A DNA stretch of 56,721 bases from Aquidulcibacter sp. Lineage in GTDB: Bacteria > Pseudomonadota > Alphaproteobacteria > Caulobacterales > Aquidulcibacteraceae. Every line of letters begins with the position of its first letter. The first letter of the stretch is position 1. Location: contig NZ_JADCBK010000032.1 of assembly GCF_020253525.1 (NCBI RefSeq), forward strand, positions 1 through 56,721, read 5' to 3'. The notes under the pieces are model-generated. The model saw only the letters and a list, made by a program, of their open reading frames with translations. It ran no database searches and was not told the DNA's origin. This document shows positions 8,740 to 17,982 of this stretch, in pieces. Made by a program: the position numbers and the translations under genes.

Positions 8740-10142
8740 CAGCTCTCTCCAGCGGGGGCTTCAAGTGCTTGCAGCGCACGCACAACTTCGGCCATCTTCG
8801 ACCCATTTGATCCTTTGACCATCACAACATCCCCCGCTTGGACCGCTTGGGCGAGCACAGGGGCAAGCTCTGCAGCGGTGGCGGCATAGGCCCCGCGCTG
8901 TGCTTCTGGCAGGGCATCCCATAAGTGCCTCATGCGCGGACCCGCGCAAAAGACGAGGTCAATTCCAGCGCGGATAACGTCTTCAGCAATCTCGGCATGA
9001 TAGGCGTTTTCGCGAACGCCCAATTCCAACATGTCGCCCAAAGCTGCAATCCGGCGCAGGCCGGCGCGGCTAGAAAGCGTAGAAATGGCTTCAGCCATCG
9101 AAGCAGGATTGGCATTATAGGCTTCATCCACCAGCACGAAGAAGCCGCCCGAAGCGAGCTGGATTGGCCGAGACACGCCGCGACCATCAATCGCGCCAAA
9201 TTGCGACAGGGCCGCCGCTGCGGCTTGCCCGTCGCCACCGGCTAGCACCGCCAATGTCAAAGCACACAAGCCATTATGCACCCAATGCGCACCCGGCTCT
9301 TGAATGATCCAGCTCAATTGCTGCCCCAAGATGTCTGCGGTCACGCGGCGGCCCTGCTCCATCTCGTCAATCGATACAATATGGGCATCAAAGCCGGCCT
9401 GCATGCCAAACGTCAAAATGGAGATACCATCGCGGTCGCGCGCACGGGCGGCCAGCCGGGCGGCGTGGCGATTCTCGCCGGGGATCAGGGCTGTCCCACC
9501 CGCATCAAGGCCTAAGAAGATTTCTGCTTTGGCATCGGCAATGCCGGTCTCATCGGCAAAATGCTCGATATGCACGGGTGCGACCATGGTGATGGCAGCA
9601 ATATGGGGTCTGACTTGTGGCGACAGGCGCGAGATTTCCCCGCCATGGTTCATGCCGATCTCAAACACGCCAAAGCGGGCGTCCCCCGGCATCCGGGCCA
9701 AAGTCAAGGGCACGCCCCAGTGGTTATTGTAGGATTTAACCGATCGGTGGGTTTTAGCGGTAGCCGACAATGCCATCGCCGTCATTTCCTTGACCGTCGT
9801 TTTACCAACGGAACCGGTGATGGCGACGCGGGTTGCAATCACATTACGGCGGCGGGCTTGGGTGCCAAGGTTCTCAAGCGCCAACAGCGTGTCGGGCACT
9901 ATCAACAAGGGCGCACCGGCATCCGCACAAGTCGGATCAACGACCATGGCAGCAGCAGCACCAGCTGCCAGCGCATTGCGCACAAAGCTATGGCCATCGC
10001 GTTCGGCTTTGAGGGCCACAAACAAATCGCCCGGCTCTACCGCACGGCTATCAATCGAAATGCCATTGACGGCCCATTGGCCTTGCGCCTTACCCGATAC
10101 CGCCAAGGCGGCAGCCGCCGAAGTCCAGAGGGGATCAGTCAA
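8739..10142 (-). CDS. murF: UDP-MurNAc-tripeptide--D-Ala-D-Ala ligase MurF
   Basis: MurF adds D-Ala-D-Ala, completing the cytoplasmic pentapeptide precursor. I place the start at a TTG at 10142 because GGGGAGG lies five to six bases upstream and the family alignment begins there; the product is then 467 residues. The ATP loop is GSVGKTT (residues 110-116), the variant common in alphaproteobacterial MurF, followed by the [12 protein letters not shown] and GMNHxGEI signatures. It overlaps the end of murE by 8 bp and abuts mraY. Confidence 0.95.
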   Translation of the reverse strand: MTDPLWTSAAAALAVSGKAQGQWAVNGISIDSRAVEPGDLFVALKAERDGHSFVRNALAAGAAAAMVVDPTCADAGAPLLIVPDTLLALENLGTQARRRNVIATRVAITGSVGKTTVKEMTAMALSATAKTHRSVKSYNNHWGVPLTLARMPGDARFGVFEIGMNHGGEISRLSPQVRPHIAAITMVAPVHIEHFADETGIADAKAEIFLGLDAGGTALIPGENRHAARLAARARDRDGISILTFGMQAGFDAHIVSIDEMEQGRRVTADILGQQLSWIIQEPGAHWVHNGLCALTLAVLAGGDGQAAAAALSQFGAIDGRGVSRPIQLASGGFFVLVDEAYNANPASMAEAISTLSSRAGLRRIAALGDMLELGVRENAYHAEIAEDVIRAGIDLVFCAGPRMRHLWDALPEAQRGAYAATAAELAPVLAQAVQAGDVVMVKGSNGSKMAEVVRALQALEAPAGES

Positions 10143-11586
10143 GAGTACCTCCCCGCGCCAAAAGTGCCGAGGCGGCAGCTTCTTGATCTGAGAATGGCAG
10201 AACTTGGCCCATGACCAATTGCCCGGTTTCATGACCTTTGCCGGCGATCAACAAACAATCGCCTTTCTTGAGCAGGCCGACGGCATGGGCAATCGCCTCG
10301 CCCCGGTCACCAATCTCCAGCGCATCGGGGCAACCGACCATGACTTCTTTGCGGATTTGAGCCGCATCTTCAGTACGGGGATTATCGTCTGTGACGATCA
10401 CGACGTCGGCGAATTTGGCCGCTAAGCCGCCCATCAATGGCCGCTTGCCCTTATCGCGATCCCCGCCGCAGCCAAAAACCAGCACAACGCGACCTGGCGC
10501 ATGCGGACGGGCGGCGCGCAACAGGACATCGAGGCCGTCTGGCGTATGGGCGTAATCGACAAACACATGGGCCCCGTCTTCGGTACTGCCAATATGCTCC
10601 ATCCGACCTTTGACCGTTTTAAGGCCAGCTAGACCCTCAAACACTTTCGTCGGATCTTCGCCCAGGGATAGAGCAAAGCCCGCTGCCATGACGGCATTCA
10701 GCGCCTGAAACTCGCCAATCAGCGGAATTTCGACAGGATAGGTCTTGTTTGCAAAGCGCAAATCTACGCGTTGGCTGGCAGGCTTGGGCCAAAGCTCTTC
10801 AATCTTGAGGAAATCTCCGCGCCACCCGACGAGCTTCAGATCCAAGGATTTGGCTTTCGCGGCCTCTTCAAAGGCTGGTGCTTCAGCTGCATCGGCATTG
10901 ACAATGGCGGGCTGGCCTGCGCTCAACAGATCGTTGAACAGCCGCAGCTTTGCTTGGCGATACTCCGCCATGGTGCCGTGATAGTCCAGATGGTCTTGGG
11001 TCAAATTGGAAAAACCGGCTGCCGCCAAGCGCACACCATGCATGCGGCGCTGGTCCAAGGCATGCGAGGAACTTTCCATCGCAATATGGGTGATGCCATC
11101 ATCTGCTAGGCTTTGAAGCGTGGCATGCAGGGCGATCGGGTCGGGGGTTGTAAAGCCCAAATCAATCCGGCCCTTTGGACCAATGGCGCCTAAAGTGCCG
11201 ACACTGGCTGCTGCCCGGCCCGCATGGGTCCAAATCTGACGCAAGAAATCAACCGTTGAGCTCTTGCCATTGGTGCCCGTAATCGCAACCACACAGCCTG
11301 GCTGGCGGGGATAAAAGCGCGAGGCCACCGTGGAAAGGGCAGCCCGCGCGTGGGGCACTTCAATCACAGGCACGCCACACTCGGCCAATCCAGGCTCTGC
11401 CAGAATGGCAACAGCACCCGCGGCAACCGCTTGAGACACGAAGGCGCGGCCATCGCTTTGGATACCGGTTAGGGCGGCGAATAAGTCCCCTGGCTTGGTC
11501 TTGCGACTGTCGGATGAAAGGCCAGTAATGGTGAGGTTTGCAGCTGGATGTCCCGACTCAAGGTCGAGGAGATCGGCGAGTTTCAT
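10135..11586 (-). CDS. murE: UDP-MurNAc-L-Ala-D-Glu--meso-DAP ligase MurE
   Basis: MurE adds the third stem-peptide residue. The 483-residue protein has the ATP loop TGTNGKSS at 103-110 and the DNPR motif at 401-404. In this family that motif marks meso-diaminopimelate as the substrate rather than lysine, so the organism should have DAP-type peptidoglycan. It overlaps ftsI by 4 bp (ATGA) and murF by 8 bp, so the block is probably translated as a coupled unit. Confidence 0.97.
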   Translation of the reverse strand: MKLADLLDLESGHPAANLTITGLSSDSRKTKPGDLFAALTGIQSDGRAFVSQAVAAGAVAILAEPGLAECGVPVIEVPHARAALSTVASRFYPRQPGCVVAITGTNGKSSTVDFLRQIWTHAGRAAASVGTLGAIGPKGRIDLGFTTPDPIALHATLQSLADDGITHIAMESSSHALDQRRMHGVRLAAAGFSNLTQDHLDYHGTMAEYRQAKLRLFNDLLSAGQPAIVNADAAEAPAFEEAAKAKSLDLKLVGWRGDFLKIEELWPKPASQRVDLRFANKTYPVEIPLIGEFQALNAVMAAGFALSLGEDPTKVFEGLAGLKTVKGRMEHIGSTEDGAHVFVDYAHTPDGLDVLLRAARPHAPGRVVLVFGCGGDRDKGKRPLMGGLAAKFADVVIVTDDNPRTEDAAQIRKEVMVGCPDALEIGDRGEAIAHAVGLLKKGDCLLIAGKGHETGQLVMGQVLPFSDQEAAASALLARGGTLD

Positions 11587-13325
11587 GGCTCCCCCTGCGT
11601 CGCTTTCTGCGACGGATTGGTCTTTGGTGGTGGCGCTGACACTTGGGTCGGCGCGCGCGGCGGCTCCATCTGAGCTAACGCGCGCGTTGGCGCAATCCCC
11701 AGAAGCGGTGCAGAGCGTGCAACAATTCGCGAGACAGAGGGTGCAGCCGCATAAGCCGCTGTGGCAACACCGCCAGATTGCGCATTGCCCTTTGGCTCAT
11801 CCAATAAGAAAACAATGGCGTAACGCGGGTCTGAGGCCGGGAAGACACCCGCAAAGCTCGACACCCGACGGTTTGAGTCATAGCCGTTCGGCCCTGCTTT
11901 CTCTGCCGTCCCGGTTTTGCCGGCAACCTCATAACCTAGGGCATCGGCATTCTTGCCTGTGCCATTGGTCACCACTTCCCGCATCAGTTTCACGACGGTC
12001 TTAGACGTGGCAGGCGTGAGCACCGCGCGACTGGAAACCGGCACGGCTGGGTCGCGCGCAATAAAGGTCGGGCGGATATAATGGCCGCCATTGGAGACAG
12101 CCGCATAGCCGCCTGCCACCGCCATCGGCGAAACAGCAATGCCATGACCGAAGGAAGCGGTTGCGGCTGTAATTTCACTCCACCTTTTCGGTAAAAGCGG
12201 CCGCGCATTTTCAAAAAGTTCGCCACCCGCGGCTTCCATCAGCCCGAGACGCGAGAAAAACTCCCGCACGCGCGGTGCACCAACAGAGCGCGCGATGCGA
12301 ACCGTTCCGATGTTAGAAGAATGCGCCAAAATCTCAGACACAGAGACAATCTTATTCATCGCGTGAAAGTCTGAAATCATTTCAGAGCCGATCCGCATTG
12401 GGGCGCGGGCGTCAAACACCGATTCTGGCGTAATAATATTGTCTTCAAGGCCAATAGCGACGGTGAAGACTTTAAAGGTCGAGCCCATTTCAAAGCGCGA
12501 ATTGGTCACCCGATTATTCTGTTGATTGGGCGTATTCGCCTCGGGCCGGTTTGGGTCCATGAAGGGCCAAGAGGCCGAGGCAATCACCTCACCTGTTCTG
12601 GCATCCAACATCACCGCAGCCCCGCCATCGGCGCGGAAAGCGGTAGCCGCCTCGCCCAATTCGCGCTCAAGAATGTATTGAATGCGCATATCGAGCGAAA
12701 GACGAACCGGTTCTGTGCCCGCCCCGGTAGTAAGGCGGTCATTGAGGGCTCGTTCAATGCCATTAATCCCCGAACCATCAGGGTGCATGGAGCCAATCAC
12801 ATGGCCTGCCAAATGGCCCATGGGATAAATGCGCTCGGACTCTTCGATAAATTCCAAACCAGGCTGAGCCAATTCCCACACGGCTTGCTTCTGTTTGGGC
12901 GTTAGACGGCGCTTGATCCAGACAAAGCGCGAGCGGCTGGAAAGCTTTTCAACCAATTCCGCTTCATCCATTTCTGGGAAGACTTTGCGTAAGGCGCGCG
13001 CGGCCTCCACTGGATCCCAAACTCGTTTAGGGTCGGCATAAAGGGAATGGGCAACCAGCGAAGTTGCCAGCAATTGACCATTTCTGTCGACAATATCGGC
13101 GCGTTTTGAAGGCGGGGCGACAGCGGCACGTGCAGCGGTAGCAGCCTCATCGACGGGGCGGAATAGACCGATTTGGACAGCCCGCAGGCTCAACAAGCCA
13201 AAACCTGCACAAAAGGCTACAGCCAAAGCGATGGTCCGCCCGCGCATGGTCCCGATGCCGCCTTGATCCCGTGGGGCGGGGCGGGGCCAATCGAAGCTGG
13301 GCTCTGGGCGGCGCGGGTCGCTCAT
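11583..13325 (-). CDS. ftsI: Septal transpeptidase FtsI (PBP3)
   Basis: FtsI crosslinks septal peptidoglycan during division. The 580-residue class B PBP has a short cytoplasmic tail, a membrane anchor at about residues 30-50, a PBP dimerisation domain, and the transpeptidase motifs STFK (serine 282), SSN (336-338) and KTGT (470-473). A proline/alanine-rich tail follows from about residue 550. It overlaps both ftsL upstream and murE downstream by 4 bp. Confidence 0.96.
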   Translation of the reverse strand: MSDPRRPEPSFDWPRPAPRDQGGIGTMRGRTIALAVAFCAGFGLLSLRAVQIGLFRPVDEAATAARAAVAPPSKRADIVDRNGQLLATSLVAHSLYADPKRVWDPVEAARALRKVFPEMDEAELVEKLSSRSRFVWIKRRLTPKQKQAVWELAQPGLEFIEESERIYPMGHLAGHVIGSMHPDGSGINGIERALNDRLTTGAGTEPVRLSLDMRIQYILERELGEAATAFRADGGAAVMLDARTGEVIASASWPFMDPNRPEANTPNQQNNRVTNSRFEMGSTFKVFTVAIGLEDNIITPESVFDARAPMRIGSEMISDFHAMNKIVSVSEILAHSSNIGTVRIARSVGAPRVREFFSRLGLMEAAGGELFENARPLLPKRWSEITAATASFGHGIAVSPMAVAGGYAAVSNGGHYIRPTFIARDPAVPVSSRAVLTPATSKTVVKLMREVVTNGTGKNADALGYEVAGKTGTAEKAGPNGYDSNRRVSSFAGVFPASDPRYAIVFLLDEPKGNAQSGGVATAAYAAAPSVSRIVARSAPLLGIAPTRALAQMEPPRAPTQVSAPPPKTNPSQKATQGEP

Positions 13326-13756
13326 CGGCCAACCACCGTAGCAACTGGGGCAGGTTTTGCAGCAAGGGCCTTAGACGCGTCGGCGCCAGAGTCTGCTGGT
13401 TTTTCTACGACGGCGGCGGGTGCATTTGGCTTTCCGCCAGAGTCCGGGGTTGGGGCTGGCGAGGCTGTGCGCAAAGGCGCTATTTGATCCATCTCGTTTA
13501 AGGTTGCGATACGATCTGCCGTCAACGGCACAAGGCCTAGATGCCGTTTAGCGGCAGCCTCCAAACGATCTGGGCGCTCAACCCAGGTCAGCTCCGCTTC
13601 CAATGTTCGCACAGCGCGGCGTTCATTATCGACTTCTTCTTGCAGGGCGATAACTTTTTCGCGCACGGCTTGGGCCTCTGCTTTCGCCCAATAAAGGGCA
13701 AAGGCCAAAGCCACGAGGCCGACAAATCCAAACAGATGGGTTCGGGTCAGTGTCAT
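13322..13756 (-). CDS. ftsL: Cell-division protein FtsL
   Basis: FtsL is a small bitopic divisome protein that links FtsB/FtsQ to FtsWI. The 144-residue product has one membrane segment at about residues 8-24, then a heptad-like helix (residues 25-65, predicted coiled coil) ending in the LGLVPL segment typical of alphaproteobacterial FtsL. Its tail is low-complexity and rich in alanine and proline. Identity rests on this architecture plus its position between rsmH and ftsI, as sequence conservation in FtsL is low. It overlaps each neighbour by 4 bp. Confidence 0.88.
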   Translation of the reverse strand: MTLTRTHLFGFVGLVALAFALYWAKAEAQAVREKVIALQEEVDNERRAVRTLEAELTWVERPDRLEAAAKRHLGLVPLTADRIATLNEMDQIAPLRTASPAPTPDSGGKPNAPAAVVEKPADSGADASKALAAKPAPVATVVGR

Positions 13757-14730
13757 GCGGCCCTCTTAATCTGATCAAGGGTTGGAACACCGCTAAGGCC
13801 GGTAACCCGCCCAGCCCGTGCGGGCGCACTTGTCCGGATGGCCGCCCGCAATTTGGCAGAGCGCGCGCGTGAGTTGCTTGCCACTTCCGCCTCAGTTGCA
13901 CTTAAGGGCTTGCGATTAATCAGCGTGAAACTTGCCGCTGGACCCGCTTGAGCTGGCGCATGGCGAGAGCCTGCTGCCTCCTTGCTGCGATCATTGAAAA
14001 AGGTTTTGACGGCGCGATCTTCTAGTGAATGGAAGGTTACCACCACCAATCGACCCCCGGGCGGCAGGACTGCCTCTGCCGCAACCAGAGCCCTTTCCAA
14101 CTCACCAATCTCATCATTGACATAGATGCGCAGCGCTTGGAAGACGCGGGTGGCGGGATGAATATGGTCTTGGTGCTTGCGACCGATCACGCGCGAGACG
14201 ACGCCCGCCAGTTCCGATGTTCGCAGATAGGGCGTGGCAACCCGGTCTGTCACAATGGCGCGTGCAATTCGGCGCGCTTCACGCTCTTCGCCATAGACAT
14301 GAAATAAGGTGCTGAGCTCTGCCTCGCTCAAATGCGCGACGACATCGGCGGCACTGGGGCCATCCTTGCCCATGCGCATGTCGAGTGGGCCATCCTGCAT
14401 GAAGGAAAAGCCCCGCTCTGGCTGGTCGATCTGAAAGGATGAGACGCCAATATCCAGCACAATTGCATCAATCGGGGCTTGCAGCTCGTCCAGTTTGGAA
14501 AACTGCGTCTCGATTATGGTGAAGCGACCGGGCATTTCCTGCTCAAGCGCTTTCCCTCGCACCACGGCGTCGGGATCGCGATCAAGGCCAATGACCTGAC
14601 AGGGAGCCGCTGCAAGAATGGCGCGTGTATATCCGCCACCGCCAAAGGTCCCATCCACAATCACCTGACCCGCTTGTGGGGCGAGGGTTTCCAGCACTTC
14701 AGCTAACATGACGGGGAGATGGCCGCTCAT
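13753..14730 (-). CDS. rsmH: 16S rRNA m4C1402 methyltransferase RsmH (MraW)
   Basis: RsmH N4-methylates cytidine 1402 of 16S rRNA using S-adenosylmethionine, fine-tuning the ribosomal P site. The 325-residue product starts with HLPVMLAEVLETLAP and the SAM-binding loop VIVDGTFGGGGYT (about residues 23-35). It also has the family DIGVSSFQID motif and the late FHSLEDRAVK segment. It overlaps mraZ and ftsL by 4 bp each, its standard position in the cluster. Confidence 0.97.
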   Translation of the reverse strand: MSGHLPVMLAEVLETLAPQAGQVIVDGTFGGGGYTRAILAAAPCQVIGLDRDPDAVVRGKALEQEMPGRFTIIETQFSKLDELQAPIDAIVLDIGVSSFQIDQPERGFSFMQDGPLDMRMGKDGPSAADVVAHLSEAELSTLFHVYGEEREARRIARAIVTDRVATPYLRTSELAGVVSRVIGRKHQDHIHPATRVFQALRIYVNDEIGELERALVAAEAVLPPGGRLVVVTFHSLEDRAVKTFFNDRSKEAAGSRHAPAQAGPAASFTLINRKPLSATEAEVASNSRARSAKLRAAIRTSAPARAGRVTGLSGVPTLDQIKRAA

Positions 14731-15209
14731 TGCCCATCCCCTTCCCGCACCTTGCGCCGGGCCATGGCAAAAATCTTGGCTTTGGTCGCCGCCGTCCGAT
14801 CCCGCGCAGCTTGCGCCATGCGCCCAGCTACTTCAGGGCTTGCAATACGGAAGTAAGGTCCAAGACCGATGAAACTAATGCGCTCACCGAGGCCCGCATG
14901 AGACACAAAGGCTTCCGGCAGAACGATCCGGCCAGCCCCATCCAAAGCCAACTTCCGAGAGCCACCCAAAATCGCCAAGGTGGCAGCCTCAGCAGCTTCT
15001 GGATCATCTTGCGCCAAATCTTCAGCTGATTGCGACAGCGCCGCTATAAACCGGTCATCGGCACCTTCCAGCCAGTCGCCATCACCGGGCCATACGCGCA
15101 CATGGTCCTGCGCATCACCTTCAGCTTTCAACCCGGCGCGGAAGTCAGCCGGCAGGGTCACCCGCCGCTTGTCATCCAATCCCGCGTCATAGGTCGAAAC
15201 AAAACGCAT
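14727..15209 (-). CDS. mraZ: Transcriptional regulator MraZ
   Basis: MraZ is a DNA-binding regulator that controls its own division cluster through repeated TGGGN boxes. The 160-residue product contains two SpoVT/AbrB-like beta domains, each with the family D-x-x-x-R motif (DDKRRVTLP near residue 13 and DGAGRIVLP near 82). I start at the ATG at 15209 because GGGGG lies five bases upstream; an in-frame start 18 codons earlier would run into the likely operator. It is first in the cluster and is preceded by a matching box array. Confidence 0.94.
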   Translation of the reverse strand: MRFVSTYDAGLDDKRRVTLPADFRAGLKAEGDAQDHVRVWPGDGDWLEGADDRFIAALSQSAEDLAQDDPEAAEAATLAILGGSRKLALDGAGRIVLPEAFVSHAGLGERISFIGLGPYFRIASPEVAGRMAQAARDRTAATKAKIFAMARRKVREGDGQ

Positions 15210-15233
15210 AGAGCCCCCAATGCAATCAGCAAA

Positions 15234-15278
15234 TGGGATAACATGGGATTTGGCCCCATTCAATGGGATTATGTGGAT
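15234..15278 (-). promoter_or_regulatory. MraZ-box array upstream of mraZ
   Basis: On the plus strand TGGGA occurs at 15234, 15244 and 15264, with a related TGGAT at 15274. The slot at 15254 holds CCCCA instead. The step is exactly 10 bp, one helical turn. MraZ of other bacteria recognises TGGGN boxes separated by 5 bp, so this is very probably its autoregulatory operator. It lies 25-69 bp upstream of the mraZ start. The boxes read on the strand opposite to mraZ transcription. Confidence 0.75.
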
Positions 15279-15487
15279 TCAACGCTACTGAATCTGCGCG
15301 GCTCGCAGAGGGGACCGCCAATCTGGCCAAACTACACTTTCACCGCAAAATTTTGGGCAAGAAAAAGATGCCCTAAACTTGTTAGTTAAAAGTGTAGATC
15401 CATTGTTTTGATAAAACCCATGAAGAGTAATTAAAGTTTCGCCAATTTGTCTCTGATACAACTTTACCCCGGTTGGGAGTGAGTGTT

Positions 15488-16756
15488 TTGCGTTTTCGGG
15501 ACAAGTTCCTTTCGCGTCCGATCAGGGCAGGCCGTCCTGTGCAGTCACGCGGCAACCTGACTATCATGACAGGGCTCTTGGTGTTGCCGAGTGCGATTGC
15601 GGTGGTCATGGCTGTAGAAATGGTAGCCTTGACCAATGAGCGAGCCTTGATGCAATCGGCAGCCGACGCGGCAGCACTGGCAGGTGCACGCGATTTGATG
15701 GTTTCGGGCTCAAGCCAGCGCAGCGCCAAAAACTTTGCTGAGCATTTTGCTATGACCCAAGTCGGCAATTACACCCAACGCGCCCGCGTGGCCTTTAGCG
15801 CACGCGTGGAGAGAGAAGGCGTCTTCGCCGTTGATGGCTTTGCGGTTCGTCCATCGTTTTTCGGAAATTTGGTCCCCAAAGGTGGCTTTAAGATCCGCGT
15901 GCGCGCCGTGGCAGAAAATATGGTCCGCCAACCCCTGTGCATACTCGGCCAAAATGAAGCGATCGGCGAAAATGCCATATCCGGCGACGGCACCAGCGGC
16001 TTGGTGGCCAAAGGCTGCGTAGTACACGCCAATGGCGACATCGTCCTGAAGGATCGTGCAAATGTCACGGCAGGGACGGTACGGACGAGTGGATCAAGCC
16101 AAGGCGGTACGATCTCGCCTACCCCAAATGTCGGTGCCCTGAAAATTCCTGACCCCTTCTTGGACCGCGCGATTAGCCCGCCCAAAGCTTGCAGTTCAGT
16201 TCCTCATGGCGGCACAGATGTTTGGACAAAGGGCACGCTGACATTGTCACCTGGTATGCACCGCACACAATTTGTCATGCGAGGCACCTCGACGATGAAG
16301 CTTCTGCCCGGCGAGCATTATTTTTGTTTGCCAAGCATCTTCAGCGAAAACTCGCGCCTTGAAGGGCAAAATGCGGTCATGATGCTGATTGAGGGCGAAT
16401 TGACGGTGCGCGCACCAGCCTCAACTTCCCTTAAAGGCCGCGAGACGGGCCCGTGGGCAGGATTTGTCATTGTGGCAAGCCGTACTAACGCCAGTTCGGT
16501 CAGCTTTCTTTCGCCCAATGTCGATGAGCTTTTGGGGACAATTTATCTGCCCAACTCACATCTATTGGTGAATTCGCCCGGAACCGTGGCGGAAGCCTCG
16601 CAATGGAGCGTGATTGTCGCTTATCGCCTCATCGTCAATAATGCCGCCCAATTGGTCATTAATTCTGACTATGAAGGCTCCCCCGTGCCTGTACCGACGG
16701 GCGTGGGCAGCAATGTGGGCGGGGCCAATGACATTCCCTTGCGGTTGCGGCAATAA
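15488..16756 (+). CDS. TadE/TadG-like secreted protein
   Basis: Residues about 15-60 match the TadE/G-like N-terminal domain of Flp-pilus pseudopilin relatives: a basic stretch, a GN(L)T motif, one membrane helix, then NERALMQSAADAAALAGA. The remaining ~350 residues are not the von Willebrand domain of classic TadG. They look beta-rich, with turn-forming Gly/Asn/Asp repeats (residues about 145-215), and may form a beta-helix-like exported domain. No other tad genes are nearby. I favour the TTG at 15488, eight bases after GGGAG; in-frame TTG (15473) and GTG (15479) are alternatives. It is divergent from mraZ. Confidence 0.75.
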   Translation: MRFRDKFLSRPIRAGRPVQSRGNLTIMTGLLVLPSAIAVVMAVEMVALTNERALMQSAADAAALAGARDLMVSGSSQRSAKNFAEHFAMTQVGNYTQRARVAFSARVEREGVFAVDGFAVRPSFFGNLVPKGGFKIRVRAVAENMVRQPLCILGQNEAIGENAISGDGTSGLVAKGCVVHANGDIVLKDRANVTAGTVRTSGSSQGGTISPTPNVGALKIPDPFLDRAISPPKACSSVPHGGTDVWTKGTLTLSPGMHRTQFVMRGTSTMKLLPGEHYFCLPSIFSENSRLEGQNAVMMLIEGELTVRAPASTSLKGRETGPWAGFVIVASRTNASSVSFLSPNVDELLGTIYLPNSHLLVNSPGTVAEASQWSVIVAYRLIVNNAAQLVINSDYEGSPVPVPTGVGSNVGGANDIPLRLRQ

Positions 16757-16859
16757 GGTGAAATTGCCAAATGCGGGCCGAAAGACGCCACTCCATTCAT
16801 ACGGTAACATAATACCATATATCCAATACTCTGTTTTTAAACCAATTTCAGCAAGGCTG

Positions 16860-16888
16860 TTGACATTGATTGGCCCGCCGCCTAGAAG
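16860..16888 (+). promoter_or_regulatory. Probable sigma-70 promoter of rplM-rpsI
   Basis: TTGACA at 16860-16865 is followed, after a 17-base spacer, by TAGAAG at 16883-16888. This is a perfect -35 element with an acceptable -10 element for a housekeeping promoter. Transcription would start near 16895, giving a leader of about 50 bases before rplM that contains the hairpin at 16903-16923. Confidence 0.6.
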
Positions 16889-16902
16889 CGCCGCTCTCAA
16901 GT

Positions 16903-16923
16903 GGCCGCCCCTTTCGGGCGGTC
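16903..16923 (+). promoter_or_regulatory. Leader hairpin before rplM
   Basis: A compact stem, CCGCCC (16905-16910) with GGGCGG (16916-16921), extendable by one wobble and one G-C pair, with a five-base CTTTC loop. It lies in the predicted rplM leader, 23 bases before the ATG, and lacks a following T-run, so it is not an ordinary terminator. It could be a ribosomal-protein autoregulation site; this is inferred. Confidence 0.4.
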
Positions 16924-16945
16924 GCGTTCATTTGGAACAAACTCC

Positions 16946-17413
16946 ATGAAGACCTTCAGTGCCAAGACGCACGAAGCCGACCGTAAATGGATCGTGGTAG
17001 ATGCCGAAGGGGTGGTTGTTGGCCGCCTCGCGACCTTTATCGCCATGCGTTTGCGCGGCAAGCATCGTCCAGATTTCACGCCTCATGCTGATGTTGGCGA
17101 CCATGTTGTCGTCATCAATGCAGAAAAGGTTGTTTTCACCGGCAACAAGCTGCGTGACAAAGTTTATTATCGCCACACCGGCTATGCTGGCGGCATCAAG
17201 GAAACCACAGCTGCGCGTTTGCTCGGCGGTCGCTTCCCAGAGCGCGTGCTGGAAAAGGCCGTTCTGCGCATGTTGCCAAAGGAAAGCCCCTTGGCTCGCT
17301 CGCAATTCGGCAAGCTGCGCGTTTACGCCGGTGCTGAACACCCACATGAGGCCCAATCTCCAGAAGTGGTAGATTTCAAGGGTCGTAACCGCAAGAACGT
17401 CGGGGCCGCATAA
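16946..17413 (+). CDS. rplM: 50S ribosomal protein L13
   Basis: L13 is an early-assembly protein of the large ribosomal subunit. The 155-residue product begins [15 protein letters not shown], includes the [11 protein letters not shown] signature, and ends with the usual basic tail. The ATG at 16946 was chosen by homology; a longer in-frame frame from 16901 would translate through the leader hairpin. Its TAA overlaps the rpsI ATG by one base, as expected for this conserved pair. Confidence 0.98.
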   Translation: MKTFSAKTHEADRKWIVVDAEGVVVGRLATFIAMRLRGKHRPDFTPHADVGDHVVVINAEKVVFTGNKLRDKVYYRHTGYAGGIKETTAARLLGGRFPERVLEKAVLRMLPKESPLARSQFGKLRVYAGAEHPHEAQSPEVVDFKGRNRKNVGAA

Positions 17414-17895
17414 TGGAAGAAGTAGCAAAGAGCTTCGAAGACCTCGCCTCCATGGGCACCGGTGAAGGTGTTGTGGAAGTCGTCGTTCGTGAACCCGAAA
17501 TCGACTCCTTGGGTCGTGCTTATTCGACCGGCAAGCGCAAGAACGCGATTGCACGCGTTTGGGTAAAGCGCGGCACCGGCAAAATCACCATCAATGGCAA
17601 AGACCAAGGCGCTTATTTCGCGCGCCCTGTGCTGCGCATGGTGATCAACCAGCCAATGCAAGTAACCGACCGCGCCACGGAATTTGACGTGATCGCTACC
17701 GTAAAGGGCGGCGGTCTGTCGGGCCAAGCTGGTGCCGTTCGTCACGGCATCGCAACCGCTTTGACCCGCTTTGAGCCAGGTCTGCGTCCAGTTCTGAAGC
17801 CATTTGGCTATCTGACCCGTGACAGCCGTGTGGTTGAGCGTAAGAAGTATGGCCGCGCGAAAGCACGCCGTAGCTTCCAGTTCTCCAAGCGCTAA
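17413..17895 (+). CDS. rpsI: 30S ribosomal protein S9
   Basis: S9 contacts tRNA in the ribosomal P site through its basic C-terminus. The 160-residue product carries an acidic N-terminal extension of about 40 residues, as in many alphaproteobacteria. It then has the [12 protein letters not shown] signature and [16 protein letters not shown], and ends in the invariant KR. It overlaps rplM by one base and is followed by a strong terminator at 17928. Confidence 0.98.
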   Translation: MEEVAKSFEDLASMGTGEGVVEVVVREPEIDSLGRAYSTGKRKNAIARVWVKRGTGKITINGKDQGAYFARPVLRMVINQPMQVTDRATEFDVIATVKGGGLSGQAGAVRHGIATALTRFEPGLRPVLKPFGYLTRDSRVVERKKYGRAKARRSFQFSKR

Positions 17896-17927
17896 GACCT
17901 ACGCGTCGAACATCTCCATGTTTCAAG

Positions 17928-17956
17928 CGGGCGGCCTTAGCGGGCCGCCCGTTTTT
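17928..17956 (+). terminator. Rho-independent terminator of rplM-rpsI
   Basis: A perfect 9-bp GC stem, CGGGCGGCC (17928-17936) with GGCCGCCCG (17943-17951), has a six-base loop and is followed directly by five T. It lies 33 bases past the rpsI stop and 26 bases before argC. Confidence 0.9.
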
Positions 17957-17982
17957 CGTTTTGGACTTTGAAGGCAAATCCC

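Noticed and set aside
15361-15460. Possible CtrA-type TTAA half-sites upstream of the TadE/G-like gene
   Set aside because: TTAA occurrences do not have the required 7-base spacing, so no CtrA site is supported.
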